64,000 nt of DNA. Origin: Streptomyces sp. f51. Lineage in GTDB: Bacteria > Actinomycetota > Actinomycetes > Streptomycetales > Streptomycetaceae. This document shows, one piece after another, positions 24,836 through 37,119 of the stretch. Under the pieces are notes generated by a model. That model made no database searches. It was given only the letters and a program-made list of their open reading frames with translations, and was not told the origin of the DNA. The translations under genes were made by a program, and so were the position numbers. Within the stretch, counting starts at the first letter, position 1; every line of letters begins with the position of its first letter. The DNA is taken from positions 186,001 through 250,000 of the forward strand of contig NZ_CP149798.1 in the NCBI RefSeq assembly GCF_037940415.1. The letters run 5' to 3'.

Positions 24836-25378
24836 ATGGATCCACGACACCTGAGACTCGGCCGCCGCCGAATATGGATGAGCGGTGCTGTCTGTTTCCT
24901 GGTCCTCGGGCCGATCGCCTGGTTCTTCGGTGGCTGGATTCCCTTCGCGCTGCTGGCCGTTGCCCTCGTTCTCGCCACCGCCGTCTCGCACTGGCGGGCC
25001 CCCAACTGGCTGGCGCCCGCCATCGCCAAGGGCCAGTCGGAGAGCCGCCGGGACGTGGCCACCTTCTGCGTGGTCATAGCGGTGAGCGGATACGCCCAGC
25101 CGCCGTCGCGGCCCGCCCCCTCCCCCTCGGCCCTCGCGGCCGTGCGTCTGGAGGCGTACCGGGCCGCCGCGGACGACGACCTCTCCGAGGACCTGCGGCT
25201 CCTCGCCGCCGACGCGCTGGCCGCGGCGGACCAGGCGAACGCCGAGGACACCCCGGCGGCCTGGCGGGCGGCACGGGCCGGCGCCGAGCGGCTCGCGCAC
25301 TCCGCACAGGAGGGCAACCCGTACGTACGGCAGTTGCTCATCCAGTGGGTGGAGGGCAACCCGGCGAGCGACCGCTAG
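24836..25378 (+). CDS. Two-TM hypothetical membrane protein
   Basis: A 180-aa protein with two closely spaced hydrophobic helices near the N-terminus (WMSGAVCFLVLGPIAWFF and FALLAVALVLATAV) and a soluble, Ala-rich helical C-terminal domain (about 95-175), probably cytoplasmic. ATG 24836 has no clear ribosome binding site. I recognise no family. It is convergent with the next gene, 39 bases away. Confidence 0.6.
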   Translation: MDPRHLRLGRRRIWMSGAVCFLVLGPIAWFFGGWIPFALLAVALVLATAVSHWRAPNWLAPAIAKGQSESRRDVATFCVVIAVSGYAQPPSRPAPSPSALAAVRLEAYRAAADDDLSEDLRLLAADALAAADQANAEDTPAAWRAARAGAERLAHSAQEGNPYVRQLLIQWVEGNPASDR

Positions 25379-25417
25379 GTCGTGTCCCAGAGGGTCGGCG
25401 GACCGCCCGTGCCGCCC

Positions 25418-26254
25418 TCAGGGCCGCTCGAAGAACTGGATCACGCCCCCGGCCGAGAAGCACAGGGCTCCGACGAGGGTGCCCCAGTTGGCGATGTCGA
25501 CGTTCACGAGGCTGCCGGTGGCGGGCCTGGTGAAGGCGGCGAGCGCCGAGACGAGGAACAGGACGGATCCGAGCTGGTTCACCGCGACGATCCACCAGCC
25601 GAGATCGCCGGCCAGGACGCGCGGACGCCCGTGGCAGACCTCCACGATCGCGAGGTGCCCCGAGACCAGGAACAGGACGCAGCCCACCAGGTCGGGGGCC
25701 CAGATCAGCCGGTCCACCTGCCGGACCGAGAGTCCACTGATCAGCGAGTCCACCAGGTTGACGCCGAACACGAGCGTTCCGGCGAACAGCAGGAAGGTGC
25801 CGAGCCAGTCGATCCGGCCCGGCTCGTAGCTCCACCACCTCCAGCGCCGCCCGGCCAGCGCGTCCGACTCGCTGTCGCGGCGGGGCGCGTTCACCGCCTG
25901 GAGGAGGGACGCGTAGCCCCCGGTGTTGAAGAACAGACCGCCCGCGAAGTAGATCCAGGCGCCCGTCGCGCCGTGCGAGCCGAACTGCGCGACCCCGGCC
26001 CCGAGCGCGAACAGCAGCCCGCCGACGGTGAACGCGGTCGCGGCGATGGCGTTCAGACGGCGCAGCCGGGCGATGGACACGGTGTCCGCCCGCCGGGAAC
26101 GGGCCTCCGTCTCCCCCGGGGCCCGCACGGTGAGCAGGCCGCGCTTACGGGCCCGGCGCGATTCCCAGACCGCGATACGCCCGTCCATGAGGCGCCAGGT
26201 CAGCCGGGTCGTGAAGGGACCCGCGCCTTCGGAGCGCGCTTCGGTTCGACTCAC
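25418..26254 (-). CDS. Multi-pass membrane protein (possibly YrhK-like)
   Basis: A 278-aa protein with a basic N-terminus (about 60 residues) and six to seven transmembrane helices in two similar-looking halves: IYFAGGLFFNTGGYASLLQA in the first and GTLVGALCFSAGGVIQFFE at the end. These elements resemble the small YrhK-type domain, but I hold this loosely. Function is unknown. Confidence 0.6.
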   Translation of the reverse strand: MSRTEARSEGAGPFTTRLTWRLMDGRIAVWESRRARKRGLLTVRAPGETEARSRRADTVSIARLRRLNAIAATAFTVGGLLFALGAGVAQFGSHGATGAWIYFAGGLFFNTGGYASLLQAVNAPRRDSESDALAGRRWRWWSYEPGRIDWLGTFLLFAGTLVFGVNLVDSLISGLSVRQVDRLIWAPDLVGCVLFLVSGHLAIVEVCHGRPRVLAGDLGWWIVAVNQLGSVLFLVSALAAFTRPATGSLVNVDIANWGTLVGALCFSAGGVIQFFERP

Positions 26255-26367
26255 CCGGCGACCTTAGCCCGCCGCCCCGAAATCGGACGTTCACCCTCCC
26301 CGTCACTTTTCGGGTGGTTCGCCGCATGCGAGCGTACAGACGCTCCCCGGCCGGCGAGCCGGTCGGT

Positions 26368-26883
26368 TCAGGACTCCGCCTCGCGCCTCAGGAAGTTGCT
26401 CACCTGACCGGCGAGGCTGTCCCGGGCCCCGTCGGCGCGCGCGCCCGCGTCGAGGGGGGTGTCGTTCTCGATGCCGCCCGCCCAGAGGTAGCGCTCGGTC
26501 CACTCGTCGTCGACCTTCAGCTGGACCTGGATGTCCATGCGGTTCAGGACGGCGTCGGGACCGGCCGCGAACAGGACCGCGGTGGCCCGGCGCAGCGGAT
26601 AGACGTCGTAGCCCTCGATGAACTGCGAGTTCCGCCAGTCCAGGAAGGCGCTCTCGCCGTCGGCGCCGACGCGGATATCGATCTGGCCGTCCTCCAGGTG
26701 GACGCCGAAATGCTCGGTTCCCCGGTTCTCGACGGTCACCCGCAATCTGAAGTAGGTGAGTTCGTCGGCGGCGTCGTCGGGCCCCTTCGGGGGTTCCGCC
26801 TTTTCGACACCATGAACGCGAACACGCAGGCCGGCCTGCTCGTCGTACTCCTGCCAGTCCCCGACCACGTTCGGCTCGCGCAC
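26368..26883 (-). CDS. Hypothetical beta-rich protein
   Basis: About 171 aa, acidic, with alternating strands (LTYFRLRVTVENRGTEHFGV, IDIRVGADGESAFLDW) that look like an immunoglobulin-like or DUF4352-type sandwich, but without a signal peptide. I prefer GTG 26883 because GAGAGG precedes it at good spacing; GTG 26898 would add five residues. No family recognised. Confidence 0.55.
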   Translation of the reverse strand: MREPNVVGDWQEYDEQAGLRVRVHGVEKAEPPKGPDDAADELTYFRLRVTVENRGTEHFGVHLEDGQIDIRVGADGESAFLDWRNSQFIEGYDVYPLRRATAVLFAAGPDAVLNRMDIQVQLKVDDEWTERYLWAGGIENDTPLDAGARADGARDSLAGQVSNFLRREAES

Positions 26884-26977
26884 AGTCCACCTCTCCACTT
26901 CAGAGAGTTGTTCCTATCTGTGCCCTCAACGAAGTGTCAAATGCGACGCACATACCGTGGCCAGCGAATTCTCCTTT

Positions 26978-26994
26978 CTTGATCGGTGATCAAG
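26978..26994. promoter_or_regulatory. Perfect inverted repeat CTTGATC-GGT-GATCAAG
   Basis: A 7-bp inverted repeat with a 3-base spacer lies about 95 bases upstream of the minus-strand gene ending at 26368. The flanks are AT-richer than the average. It may be an operator for that gene. The rest of the 26884-27155 gap has nothing I can name. Confidence 0.4.
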
Positions 26995-27155
26995 CCGTGC
27001 GCAGCCAGAATCTTTCCGCGCCACCCGAACGGGGTATTTCGCGCGTGCTGCACATCACGTTCCCCCGGCGCCCCACCCGCCTCCGCGCGGAGGCCGGGGC
27101 CGTTCGTCGAGCGGACCCGGTCCGGCGTCCCCGGCCGGGCCCGACGGGACGGCCT

Positions 27156-27896
27156 TCACGGCACCCCGTGAAGCACCATCGAGAACCACACCTTCTTTCC
27201 CGTGGTGCCCGGGTCGGCCGGCGCGACGCCCCAGTCGTCGCTCAGCGCGGCGACGATCGTCAGTCCCCGTCCGGACTGCTCGCATCCGTCCACCGTGCGC
27301 CGCTCGGGCAGGGCGGACGAGCGGTCGGCGACGGAGATCCGCAGTTCGCGCGGGTCGCACTCGATGCCGACGGTGATGGTGTCACCGCGGTCGGGGCTGC
27401 CGTGCCGGAGCGCGTTGGTGAGGAGTTCCCCGGCCGCGAGCACGGCGTCCTCGACGCGCCGGGCCGGCAGCCGCAGCCGGGTGAGGTACTCGGCGACCAT
27501 GGCCCGCACTCCTGGCACCCGGGAGGGGTGGGCCGGGACGGTGGTCCGCAGTCCGTGCACCCCCGACACCCGGCTCGCGGCCGCGTCCGCCGACCCACAG
27601 GTCCCGGCGGGCAGGGGCCGCTCGTGTACGGGTTCGGCCGCCGCCTGAGCCCTGGAGGGCCTTGCTCGCGCGTGTACGGGTTCGGTCGCCGCCGGCGCAT
27701 CGGAGGGCAGCGCCCGCGCGTGTGCGGGCCCGGCCGGTGCCGGGGACTCGGCCCGTTCGGGGACGTGGGCGCGCAGCGTCTGGCCGTCCGCCGGGTGCAC
27801 CCCCTGTTCCGGCACCCTGCTCCCGCGCCCCGGAGCCAGGTCGCCGTGGGCCGCCCCGGGCGACGGCTCGCGGCGCGGTGCCCTGGATGCCGGCAT
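27156..27896 (-). CDS. Anti-sigma-type ATP-binding protein with long disordered N-terminus
   Basis: A 246-aa protein. The C-terminal 130 residues form an HATPase with N box AGELLTNALRHG, degenerate G1 (VADRSSALP) and lid SGRGLTIVAALS. The first 115 residues are Pro/Ala/Arg-rich and contain three 16-aa repeats beginning EPVHERP, EPVHARA and GPAHARA (48-bp period, 27623-27766). ATG 27896 follows AAGGAGG. The extension is unusual for this family and may act as a tether or regulatory tail. Confidence 0.78.
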   Translation of the reverse strand: MPASRAPRREPSPGAAHGDLAPGRGSRVPEQGVHPADGQTLRAHVPERAESPAPAGPAHARALPSDAPAATEPVHARARPSRAQAAAEPVHERPLPAGTCGSADAAASRVSGVHGLRTTVPAHPSRVPGVRAMVAEYLTRLRLPARRVEDAVLAAGELLTNALRHGSPDRGDTITVGIECDPRELRISVADRSSALPERRTVDGCEQSGRGLTIVAALSDDWGVAPADPGTTGKKVWFSMVLHGVP

Positions 27897-28026
27897 CGGT
27901 CCTCCTTCGGGTGCGGCCCGGGGGCGCTGTCTCGGCGGCTGCCCGTGCAGCCAACACGCCGGACTGCCTCGGCGACCAGGGGGTATTCGGGTTGTCCGGT
28001 TGTCAGCGCGTAGTGGTGCGGGATGT

Positions 28027-28860
28027 ATGTTCGATCTTGTGAGGAACGGGAACGGGGGCGGGGCGACGGTGTCCCTTGACGGCGACACCGTGCGGGCCGG
28101 GCTGCGGGACAAACGGGTGCTGGTGACCGGTGGTACGCGCGGACTGGGCGAGCAGATCGTGCGGCTGCTGTCCGCCGAGGGCGTGCGGGTGGCCACCTGC
28201 GCGCGCACCGCGCGGGATCTGGAGACGCTGGCCGCCTCGCTGGGCCCCGGTCTTCTGACCCGGCGGCTCGACGTCACCGCGCCGGGGGACCTGGAGCGGT
28301 TCGTGGCGGACGCGGCGGACCGCTTCGGGGGTCTGGACGGGGTGGTGGCCTGCACGGGCGGTTCTCGCGGCGGCGGCTTCGAGGAGGCGGACGCGGAGGA
28401 CTGGGCCGCCACCTGGGCGGTGAACGTCGGTCACGCGACCCGGCTGGTGCGGGCGGCCGTCCCGCACCTGCGGGCCGCGGGCGGGGGCTCCGTCGTGGTG
28501 ATCTCCTCGATCTCCGGCTGGAAGCCGGGGCCGCCCGCGCAGTACGCGGTCGCGAAGTCCGCGCAGATCCAGCTGGCCGCCTCGCTGGCCCGCGAGCTGG
28601 GGCCTGACGGCATCCGGGTGAACGCGGTCTCCCCCGGTTCCATGGTCATCCCCGGCCGGCGCTGGGACCGTATGCGCCGGGAGCAGCCGGAGGCGTTCGC
28701 CCGTTTCGTGGCGGCGGAGCTGTCGGGCGGGGCGCCGGTCGCACCGCAGGAGGTCGCCCGGGTCGTGGCGTTCCTGCTGTCGGACTGGTCGAGCGGGATA
28801 TCCGGCGCGCACCTCCCCGTCGACCGCGCCCAGAACGCCCCCTCCCCCGACGGCTACTGA
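28027..28860 (+). CDS. Short-chain dehydrogenase/reductase
   Basis: A classical SDR of about 277 aa. The nucleotide site TGGTRGLG, the CTGGS loop, catalytic Ser in VVVISSISG, the YAVAK (YxxxK) motif and the PGSM segment are all present. The cofactor may be NADP(H), given the Arg after TGGT. ATG 28027 is used; GTG 28069 is an alternative, since a GGGGCGGGG stretch precedes it. It is divergent from the HATPase. Substrate unknown. Confidence 0.85.
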   Translation: MFDLVRNGNGGGATVSLDGDTVRAGLRDKRVLVTGGTRGLGEQIVRLLSAEGVRVATCARTARDLETLAASLGPGLLTRRLDVTAPGDLERFVADAADRFGGLDGVVACTGGSRGGGFEEADAEDWAATWAVNVGHATRLVRAAVPHLRAAGGGSVVVISSISGWKPGPPAQYAVAKSAQIQLAASLARELGPDGIRVNAVSPGSMVIPGRRWDRMRREQPEAFARFVAAELSGGAPVAPQEVARVVAFLLSDWSSGISGAHLPVDRAQNAPSPDGY

Positions 28861-28913
28861 CCCGGCCGCACAACGCCCCCGGGGTCATGGCAGCGCGCCC
28901 GCCCCTCCGTTTC

Positions 28914-30314
28914 TCAGGCCACCGCCCCGAGGACACCGCGCGAGCGGCGCTCGAACTCCTGCACGACGGGTTCGGTGCGACGGGGTTCGAGGCGCCTGCG
29001 GAAGTCGCGCAGGGCCTGCACCGACCGTTCGCTGTGGACGGCGCCGAGGGTCTCCAGTGCCAGGGTCGCGGTGCCGACCGCCTCGTCCAGGCGGTCCTGC
29101 TGAAGGTGTGCGGTGGCGAGGACGGAGCGGCTGATGGCCTGGCGCCTGCGCCGGTCCGCGCCCGAGCCGAGCGACTCGCTCGCCGTGCGCTCGGCCTGGC
29201 GGGCGAGCCCCAGGTCGCGGAAGCACAGGGCGGACTCGGCCTGGAGGTAGTGCTGGTCCAGATAGCGCACCCACGGCGACTCCTGGTCGGCCCCCTTGCT
29301 CGCCGCCAGCTGCCGTTCCGCCAGCCGCAGCGCCTCGGCGGTGTCGTCGGAGCTGCCCCGCGCCGCGTGTCCGCGCGCCGACATGGCGTACAGCCGCATC
29401 AGGCCGAGGGGGCTTCCGGCCCCCTGAGCGGTGACGATCCCGGCACGGGCGAGCGCCACCCCCTCGTCCGGGCGGCCGAGACTCGTGGCGAGATGGGAGA
29501 GCCCGGCGAGGATCTGGCCGCCGAGCACGCGGTCGCGGCCCTCGGCGCACAGGCGCAGCCCCTGGGTCATGTAGCGCTGGGCGAGGCCGTACTCCCCGGC
29601 GTCGTACGAACTCCAGCCGGCCATCGCGGCCAGGCGCGCGGCGGCGGCGTACAGCCGGCTGCGCTGTCCTGAGGGCAGGCCGCGCTGCTGGAGCATGGGG
29701 ACGACCTCGGTGGACAGGTAGTGCACGATGCTGGTGCGGACCCCGCCACCGCCGAAGTGGTTGTCCATCTGGTCGAACACGGCGATCATCGCGTGCACCT
29801 GCTCGACGGGGCCGCCGTCCGCGGGCAGGGCCGAGGAGGGCGCCTCCTGCTGTTCAAGCAGCCAGAGCAGCCAGTCGCGTTGGGGGTGCGTCAGGGCCGA
29901 GGCGACGAAGGGGACCGTGCCGAGCAGGCCGCGCCGGGAGATGTCGGTGCAGCCCAGTTCCGCGAGCGTGTGCAGGGTCTCCGCCACGTCCTCGCCGTAG
30001 ACGAGCGCTCTGCTCGCGACCGGGCGCTGAGGATCGGAGTGGAAGCCGAGGTCCGCGGGTGACATGGCGCGGCCGAGCCGTTCGGAGAGTACGGCGGCGA
30101 TCAACTCCGGTGTGGCTCCGCGGGGTTGCTGGCCCTGGAGCCAGCGGGTGACGGACGCCTTGTCGTAATGGGAGTCGGCGCCTTGACGGCGCCCCAGTTC
30201 GTTGACCCGCAGGGCGAGGGAGGCGTAGGAGCAGCCGGACTCCTTGAGCGCGGCCCCCAGCACCCGGTTGCCCCCGGCCGCCCTGCCGGCGTTGCCTGTC
30301 TGTCCCTCGGTCAC
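28914..30314 (-). CDS. NsdA/NsdB-like developmental and antibiotic regulator
   Basis: A protein of about 466 aa. The N-terminal 75 residues (LKESGCSYASLALRVNELG, then KASVTRWLQGQQPRG) match the conserved start of the Streptomyces NsdA family. The rest is a helical, TPR-like repeat region (for example YAAAARLAAMAGWSSYDAG). NsdA and NsdB of S. coelicolor are negative regulators of differentiation and antibiotic production. GTG 30314 follows a GGGGTGG stretch; upstream GTG/ATG codons are less convincing. It is convergent with the SDR gene. Confidence 0.75.
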   Translation of the reverse strand: MTEGQTGNAGRAAGGNRVLGAALKESGCSYASLALRVNELGRRQGADSHYDKASVTRWLQGQQPRGATPELIAAVLSERLGRAMSPADLGFHSDPQRPVASRALVYGEDVAETLHTLAELGCTDISRRGLLGTVPFVASALTHPQRDWLLWLLEQQEAPSSALPADGGPVEQVHAMIAVFDQMDNHFGGGGVRTSIVHYLSTEVVPMLQQRGLPSGQRSRLYAAAARLAAMAGWSSYDAGEYGLAQRYMTQGLRLCAEGRDRVLGGQILAGLSHLATSLGRPDEGVALARAGIVTAQGAGSPLGLMRLYAMSARGHAARGSSDDTAEALRLAERQLAASKGADQESPWVRYLDQHYLQAESALCFRDLGLARQAERTASESLGSGADRRRRQAISRSVLATAHLQQDRLDEAVGTATLALETLGAVHSERSVQALRDFRRRLEPRRTEPVVQEFERRSRGVLGAVA

Positions 30315-30592
30315 GGCGGCCACCCCGTATCGCCTCACATCCGCGTGCGGTGTGCTTCGACACATGCCTGACGAGACATCAGTTGCGTTACGGCAAAGCA
30401 CAGTTGAGCGTGATCGTCGCCGAATGTGCGGCAGGTCACCCGGTCACTATGGTGGCCCGTCGGCCGCCTGTGCAACCGGCGTTCCGACAATCCGGGAACG
30501 ATCCGCATCACTCAACCACGCCCCCACAACCGAACAACCCGGGTCCGGCCGCCCCGCGCACGCCGGAGAGTTCCGATGCCGAGGGGAGCCGG

Positions 30593-31990
30593 TCAGTCGG
30601 TCGTCGCCGGCTCGATGTTCTGGTTGAGACGGAACAGGTTGCCCGGGTCGAAGTCGGCCTTCACCTGGGCCAGTCGTGTGTAGTTGCCGCTGTAGCTCGC
30701 CCGGACGGCCTCCTGGTCCTCGGCCATCACCATGTTCACGTACGCGCCGCCCGCGGAGTACGGCTGGAGGGCGTCGGAGTAGTCGACGCTCCAGCGCTTG
30801 ACGACCTCGGCGTTGGCCGGGTCGGGATCCACGCCGGCGTACACGGTGGCCCAGCCGGAACTGCGGTAGCCCCAGGCGGTGTCCGTCGGGCCGACGTCGT
30901 GGACGGCGCCGTCGATGGGGTACATGTGCATGGTCGACTTCCAGGTCGGCATCGCCGCACCGAACCGGGCGTGCAGGTCGACGGCCTCGGCGGGGATCCG
31001 GTCGACGAAGGCCGCCCGCCAGTACCACTGGTCGCCGGGCGGGTAGACGCCGTCGAAGGCGGACTGGATGGCCGGGTGGGGCATCGGCGCGGGGCCGTGC
31101 AGCAGGGGCGCGGGCAGGGCGTCGAGCAGCGGGGCCATCTCGCGGCCCGCCGCGTCCGCGTCGTCTCCGACCCGGCACCACAGCACTCCGCACACCTTCT
31201 TCAGATGGATCTCCTCCGGGAACGGCGGTCCCGGCGGCACCGAACCGAAGAGGAAGAAGCCGCCCAGCTCACGCGGCGCCGTGGGAATGAAGTCGCGGTA
31301 GGCGGCGAGGACTTCGGCGCCGAGTTCGACGGGCCAGAACGTGGGGCCCGCGACCACCATGTTCACCTCGTGCAGCCGGAAGACGAACGAGGTGACGACG
31401 CCGAAGTTGCCGCCGCCGCCGCGGATCGCCCAGTAGAGGTCGGTGTTCTCGTCGGCGTTCGCGCGGACGTGTTCGCCGTTCGCCAGGACCAGTTCGGCCT
31501 CCAGCAGATTGTCGACGGCCAGTCCGAACTTGCGGGTGAGGTGGCCGAGGCCGCCGCCGAGGGTGATGCCGCCGACCCCGGTGGTGGAGATGATGCCGCT
31601 CGGTGTGGCCAGACCGTGCTCGTTGGTGGCGCGGTCGACCTCGCCGAGGAGACAGCCGCCGCCCACGCGTACCGTGCGTGCCGAGGGATCGACCTCGATG
31701 TCCTTGAGCGGAGAGAGGTCGAGGACCACTCCGTCGTCACAGGTGCTCAGCCCGGCTCCGTGATGGCCGCCGCCGCGCACCGCGAGCGGGAGGGCATGGT
31801 CGCGGGCGAAGCCGACGATCAGGGCGACGTCCTCCGGGGAGGTGCAGCGCGCCACCAGGGCGGGCCGCCGGTCGATCATCGCGTTGTAGACGGCGCGGGC
31901 CTCGTCGTACCCGGCATCCTCCGGGCCGATCAACGCCCCTTTGAATCCCGACAGTTCCTGGCGTGCCGCTTGTATCGGTGTGATGGACAT
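30593..31990 (-). CDS. Berberine-bridge-type FAD-binding oxidase
   Basis: A 465-aa cytoplasmic flavoenzyme of the PCMH/BBE class. RGGGHHGAGLS carries the histidine expected to bind FAD covalently; GGGLGHLTRKFGLAVDNL and AIRGGGGNFGVVTSF complete the FAD domain, and the C-terminal YVNMVM to LFRLNQNI region is the BBE signature. Such enzymes oxidise sugars, alcohols or natural-product intermediates. ATG 31990 has GCGGGG upstream; ATG 31996 is possible. No biosynthetic genes lie beside it. Confidence 0.88.
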   Translation of the reverse strand: MSITPIQAARQELSGFKGALIGPEDAGYDEARAVYNAMIDRRPALVARCTSPEDVALIVGFARDHALPLAVRGGGHHGAGLSTCDDGVVLDLSPLKDIEVDPSARTVRVGGGCLLGEVDRATNEHGLATPSGIISTTGVGGITLGGGLGHLTRKFGLAVDNLLEAELVLANGEHVRANADENTDLYWAIRGGGGNFGVVTSFVFRLHEVNMVVAGPTFWPVELGAEVLAAYRDFIPTAPRELGGFFLFGSVPPGPPFPEEIHLKKVCGVLWCRVGDDADAAGREMAPLLDALPAPLLHGPAPMPHPAIQSAFDGVYPPGDQWYWRAAFVDRIPAEAVDLHARFGAAMPTWKSTMHMYPIDGAVHDVGPTDTAWGYRSSGWATVYAGVDPDPANAEVVKRWSVDYSDALQPYSAGGAYVNMVMAEDQEAVRASYSGNYTRLAQVKADFDPGNLFRLNQNIEPATTD

Positions 31991-32242
31991 GTGCATCCCC
32001 GCATCTGGAGACGGCTCCAGGTCCCGGCGTCCAGGCCGTGGACCGGCTCCCGCCGATTGGTCCGATATGCCTGCTTCAGCCCGATCACTGACCAGCCTAA
32101 CCCCGCGCCAAGCGCCTAGCTCGGCGACCCGGGGCCCGCCGCCGCGCGGCGCGACGGCGGCGGCCGTGAACACCCCGAGCGCGTCGATCCGTACGGGATC
32201 GACGCGCTCGGCGACCTGATCGCGGGGCCCGGCCCGCGCCGG

Positions 32243-32758
32243 TCAGACGCGGGAGGCGACCGACTCGTTCTCGTCGCGTCCGGCGGCGAGCGCGGGTTCC
32301 GGCAGCACCGCGTACAGCGGCGTCGGACGCGCGACGCGCAGACAGGGGGCGGGCACCGACGGGTCCAGCGGGGCACGGTCGGCGGAACGGGCCCGCCACG
32401 AGGACCAGATGATCTTCCCGCCTGCGCCCGTGGCGCAGCAGCCCCAGCCGTCGCTGAGGGCGGCGATCTGGGCCAGGCACCCCTGGGGTGCCCGGTGCGG
32501 GCCGATGTCCTGGCTGCTGTCGGAGACGGCGGCGAACAGGCGTCGGCCGTTCCACCACATCTCGATCGTCGTGTTCTTGTCGGCCGCGTGCTGCTCGATG
32601 GTGCTGAGCAGCGCTTCCGCGCAGCGGCAGACGGACTCGACGAGATTCTCCAGGTTCCAGTACCTGAGGTGCGCGGCCAGGATCCGCCTGACCTGTCCCA
32701 CCTTTTCCTGACTGAGCTCCACGTCCAGGTGGTAGTAGCAGGGAACTGCGGCGTTCAT
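32243..32758 (-). CDS. Anti-sigma-type ATP-binding protein, Cys-rich variant
   Basis: A 171-aa protein with the overall RsbW-like layout but strongly degenerate ATP motifs: VCRCAEALLSTIEQHA stands where the N box should be, G1 is VSDSSQDI, and the lid reads CLAQIAALSDGWG. Four cysteines (VCRCAE and GCCATG) could matter for metal or redox chemistry. ATG 32758 follows GAGGAG. It may act as a binding protein rather than a kinase. Confidence 0.72.
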   Translation of the reverse strand: MNAAVPCYYHLDVELSQEKVGQVRRILAAHLRYWNLENLVESVCRCAEALLSTIEQHAADKNTTIEMWWNGRRLFAAVSDSSQDIGPHRAPQGCLAQIAALSDGWGCCATGAGGKIIWSSWRARSADRAPLDPSVPAPCLRVARPTPLYAVLPEPALAAGRDENESVASRV

Positions 32759-32972
32759 CGTCGTTTGCTCCTCACCGGCGAAGCTCTCGCTCCGCGCTCG
32801 CCCCCTGCGGGACATGGCCCCGATTGCGAAGCGTGAGCACCGATCGCTCCTGAGTCACCCTCAGCATGAGAGGGCTACTCCATTCGTGCAACACGAGCGC
32901 CACCCCATGTAGTTGAAGAACCAACAAGACGCTCGGTCGCCCTACAGGCACCATGAGTGAGGGTGTCGCTCC

Positions 32973-33275
32973 GTGACGGACCGGCTCCCCTTCGCGTACG
33001 GCCCTCATCCGCCGGCCAGGCGAGCCGTGCGCGGTCGAGAGATCGGGAAGGTGACCAGCGTGATGCTGCTGCCTGCCAAAGCCGAGGTCGCCAGGCATCT
33101 TGAGCGCTACCGGGCGTGGGAACGCCTGCTGCTCGCGACTCCGGCCGACCGCGTGGTGCGGGGGAATTTCGAGAACACCGGATACACCCTGTGCGTCCTG
33201 ATGGGGAAGCGCTGCGCGCGGGAGGCGGCAATCGCCGCCGAGGTCTATTTGCAGGACGTTCCGGCACGGATCTGA
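32973..33275 (+). CDS. DUF5133-type small protein
   Basis: A 100-aa protein whose C-terminal 70 residues (LLPAKAEVARHLERYRAWER, then FENTGYTLCVLMGKR and AAIAAEVYL) match the Streptomyces DUF5133 pattern. GTG 32973 has GAGGG about nine bases upstream. No activity is known. It precedes the GlgE operon by 81 bases on the same strand and may be cotranscribed. Confidence 0.72.
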   Translation: MTDRLPFAYGPHPPARRAVRGREIGKVTSVMLLPAKAEVARHLERYRAWERLLLATPADRVVRGNFENTGYTLCVLMGKRCAREAAIAAEVYLQDVPARI

Positions 33276-33356
33276 GACGACGGTCCCCGGGGACCGCACC
33301 GAAAGGGCCTTTCGCGGCAACGACGACTCGGGCCCAGAACCGCGGAGGCGAGACGC

Positions 33357-37072
<3,716 letters not shown>

Positions 37073-37119
37073 ACGCGCACCCCTCGACAGCCCGCCCGCC
37101 CCTGAAAGGACGTGCCGTC

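Noticed and set aside
27980..27990. GGGTAT before the SDR gene as a SigB-type -10
   Set aside because: No GTTT-like -35 element lies 14-16 bases upstream.
28914..32020. Secondary-metabolite cluster around the NsdA-like regulator and berberine-bridge oxidase
   Set aside because: No core synthase, carrier protein or tailoring set is nearby; an SDR and an oxidase alone do not support it.
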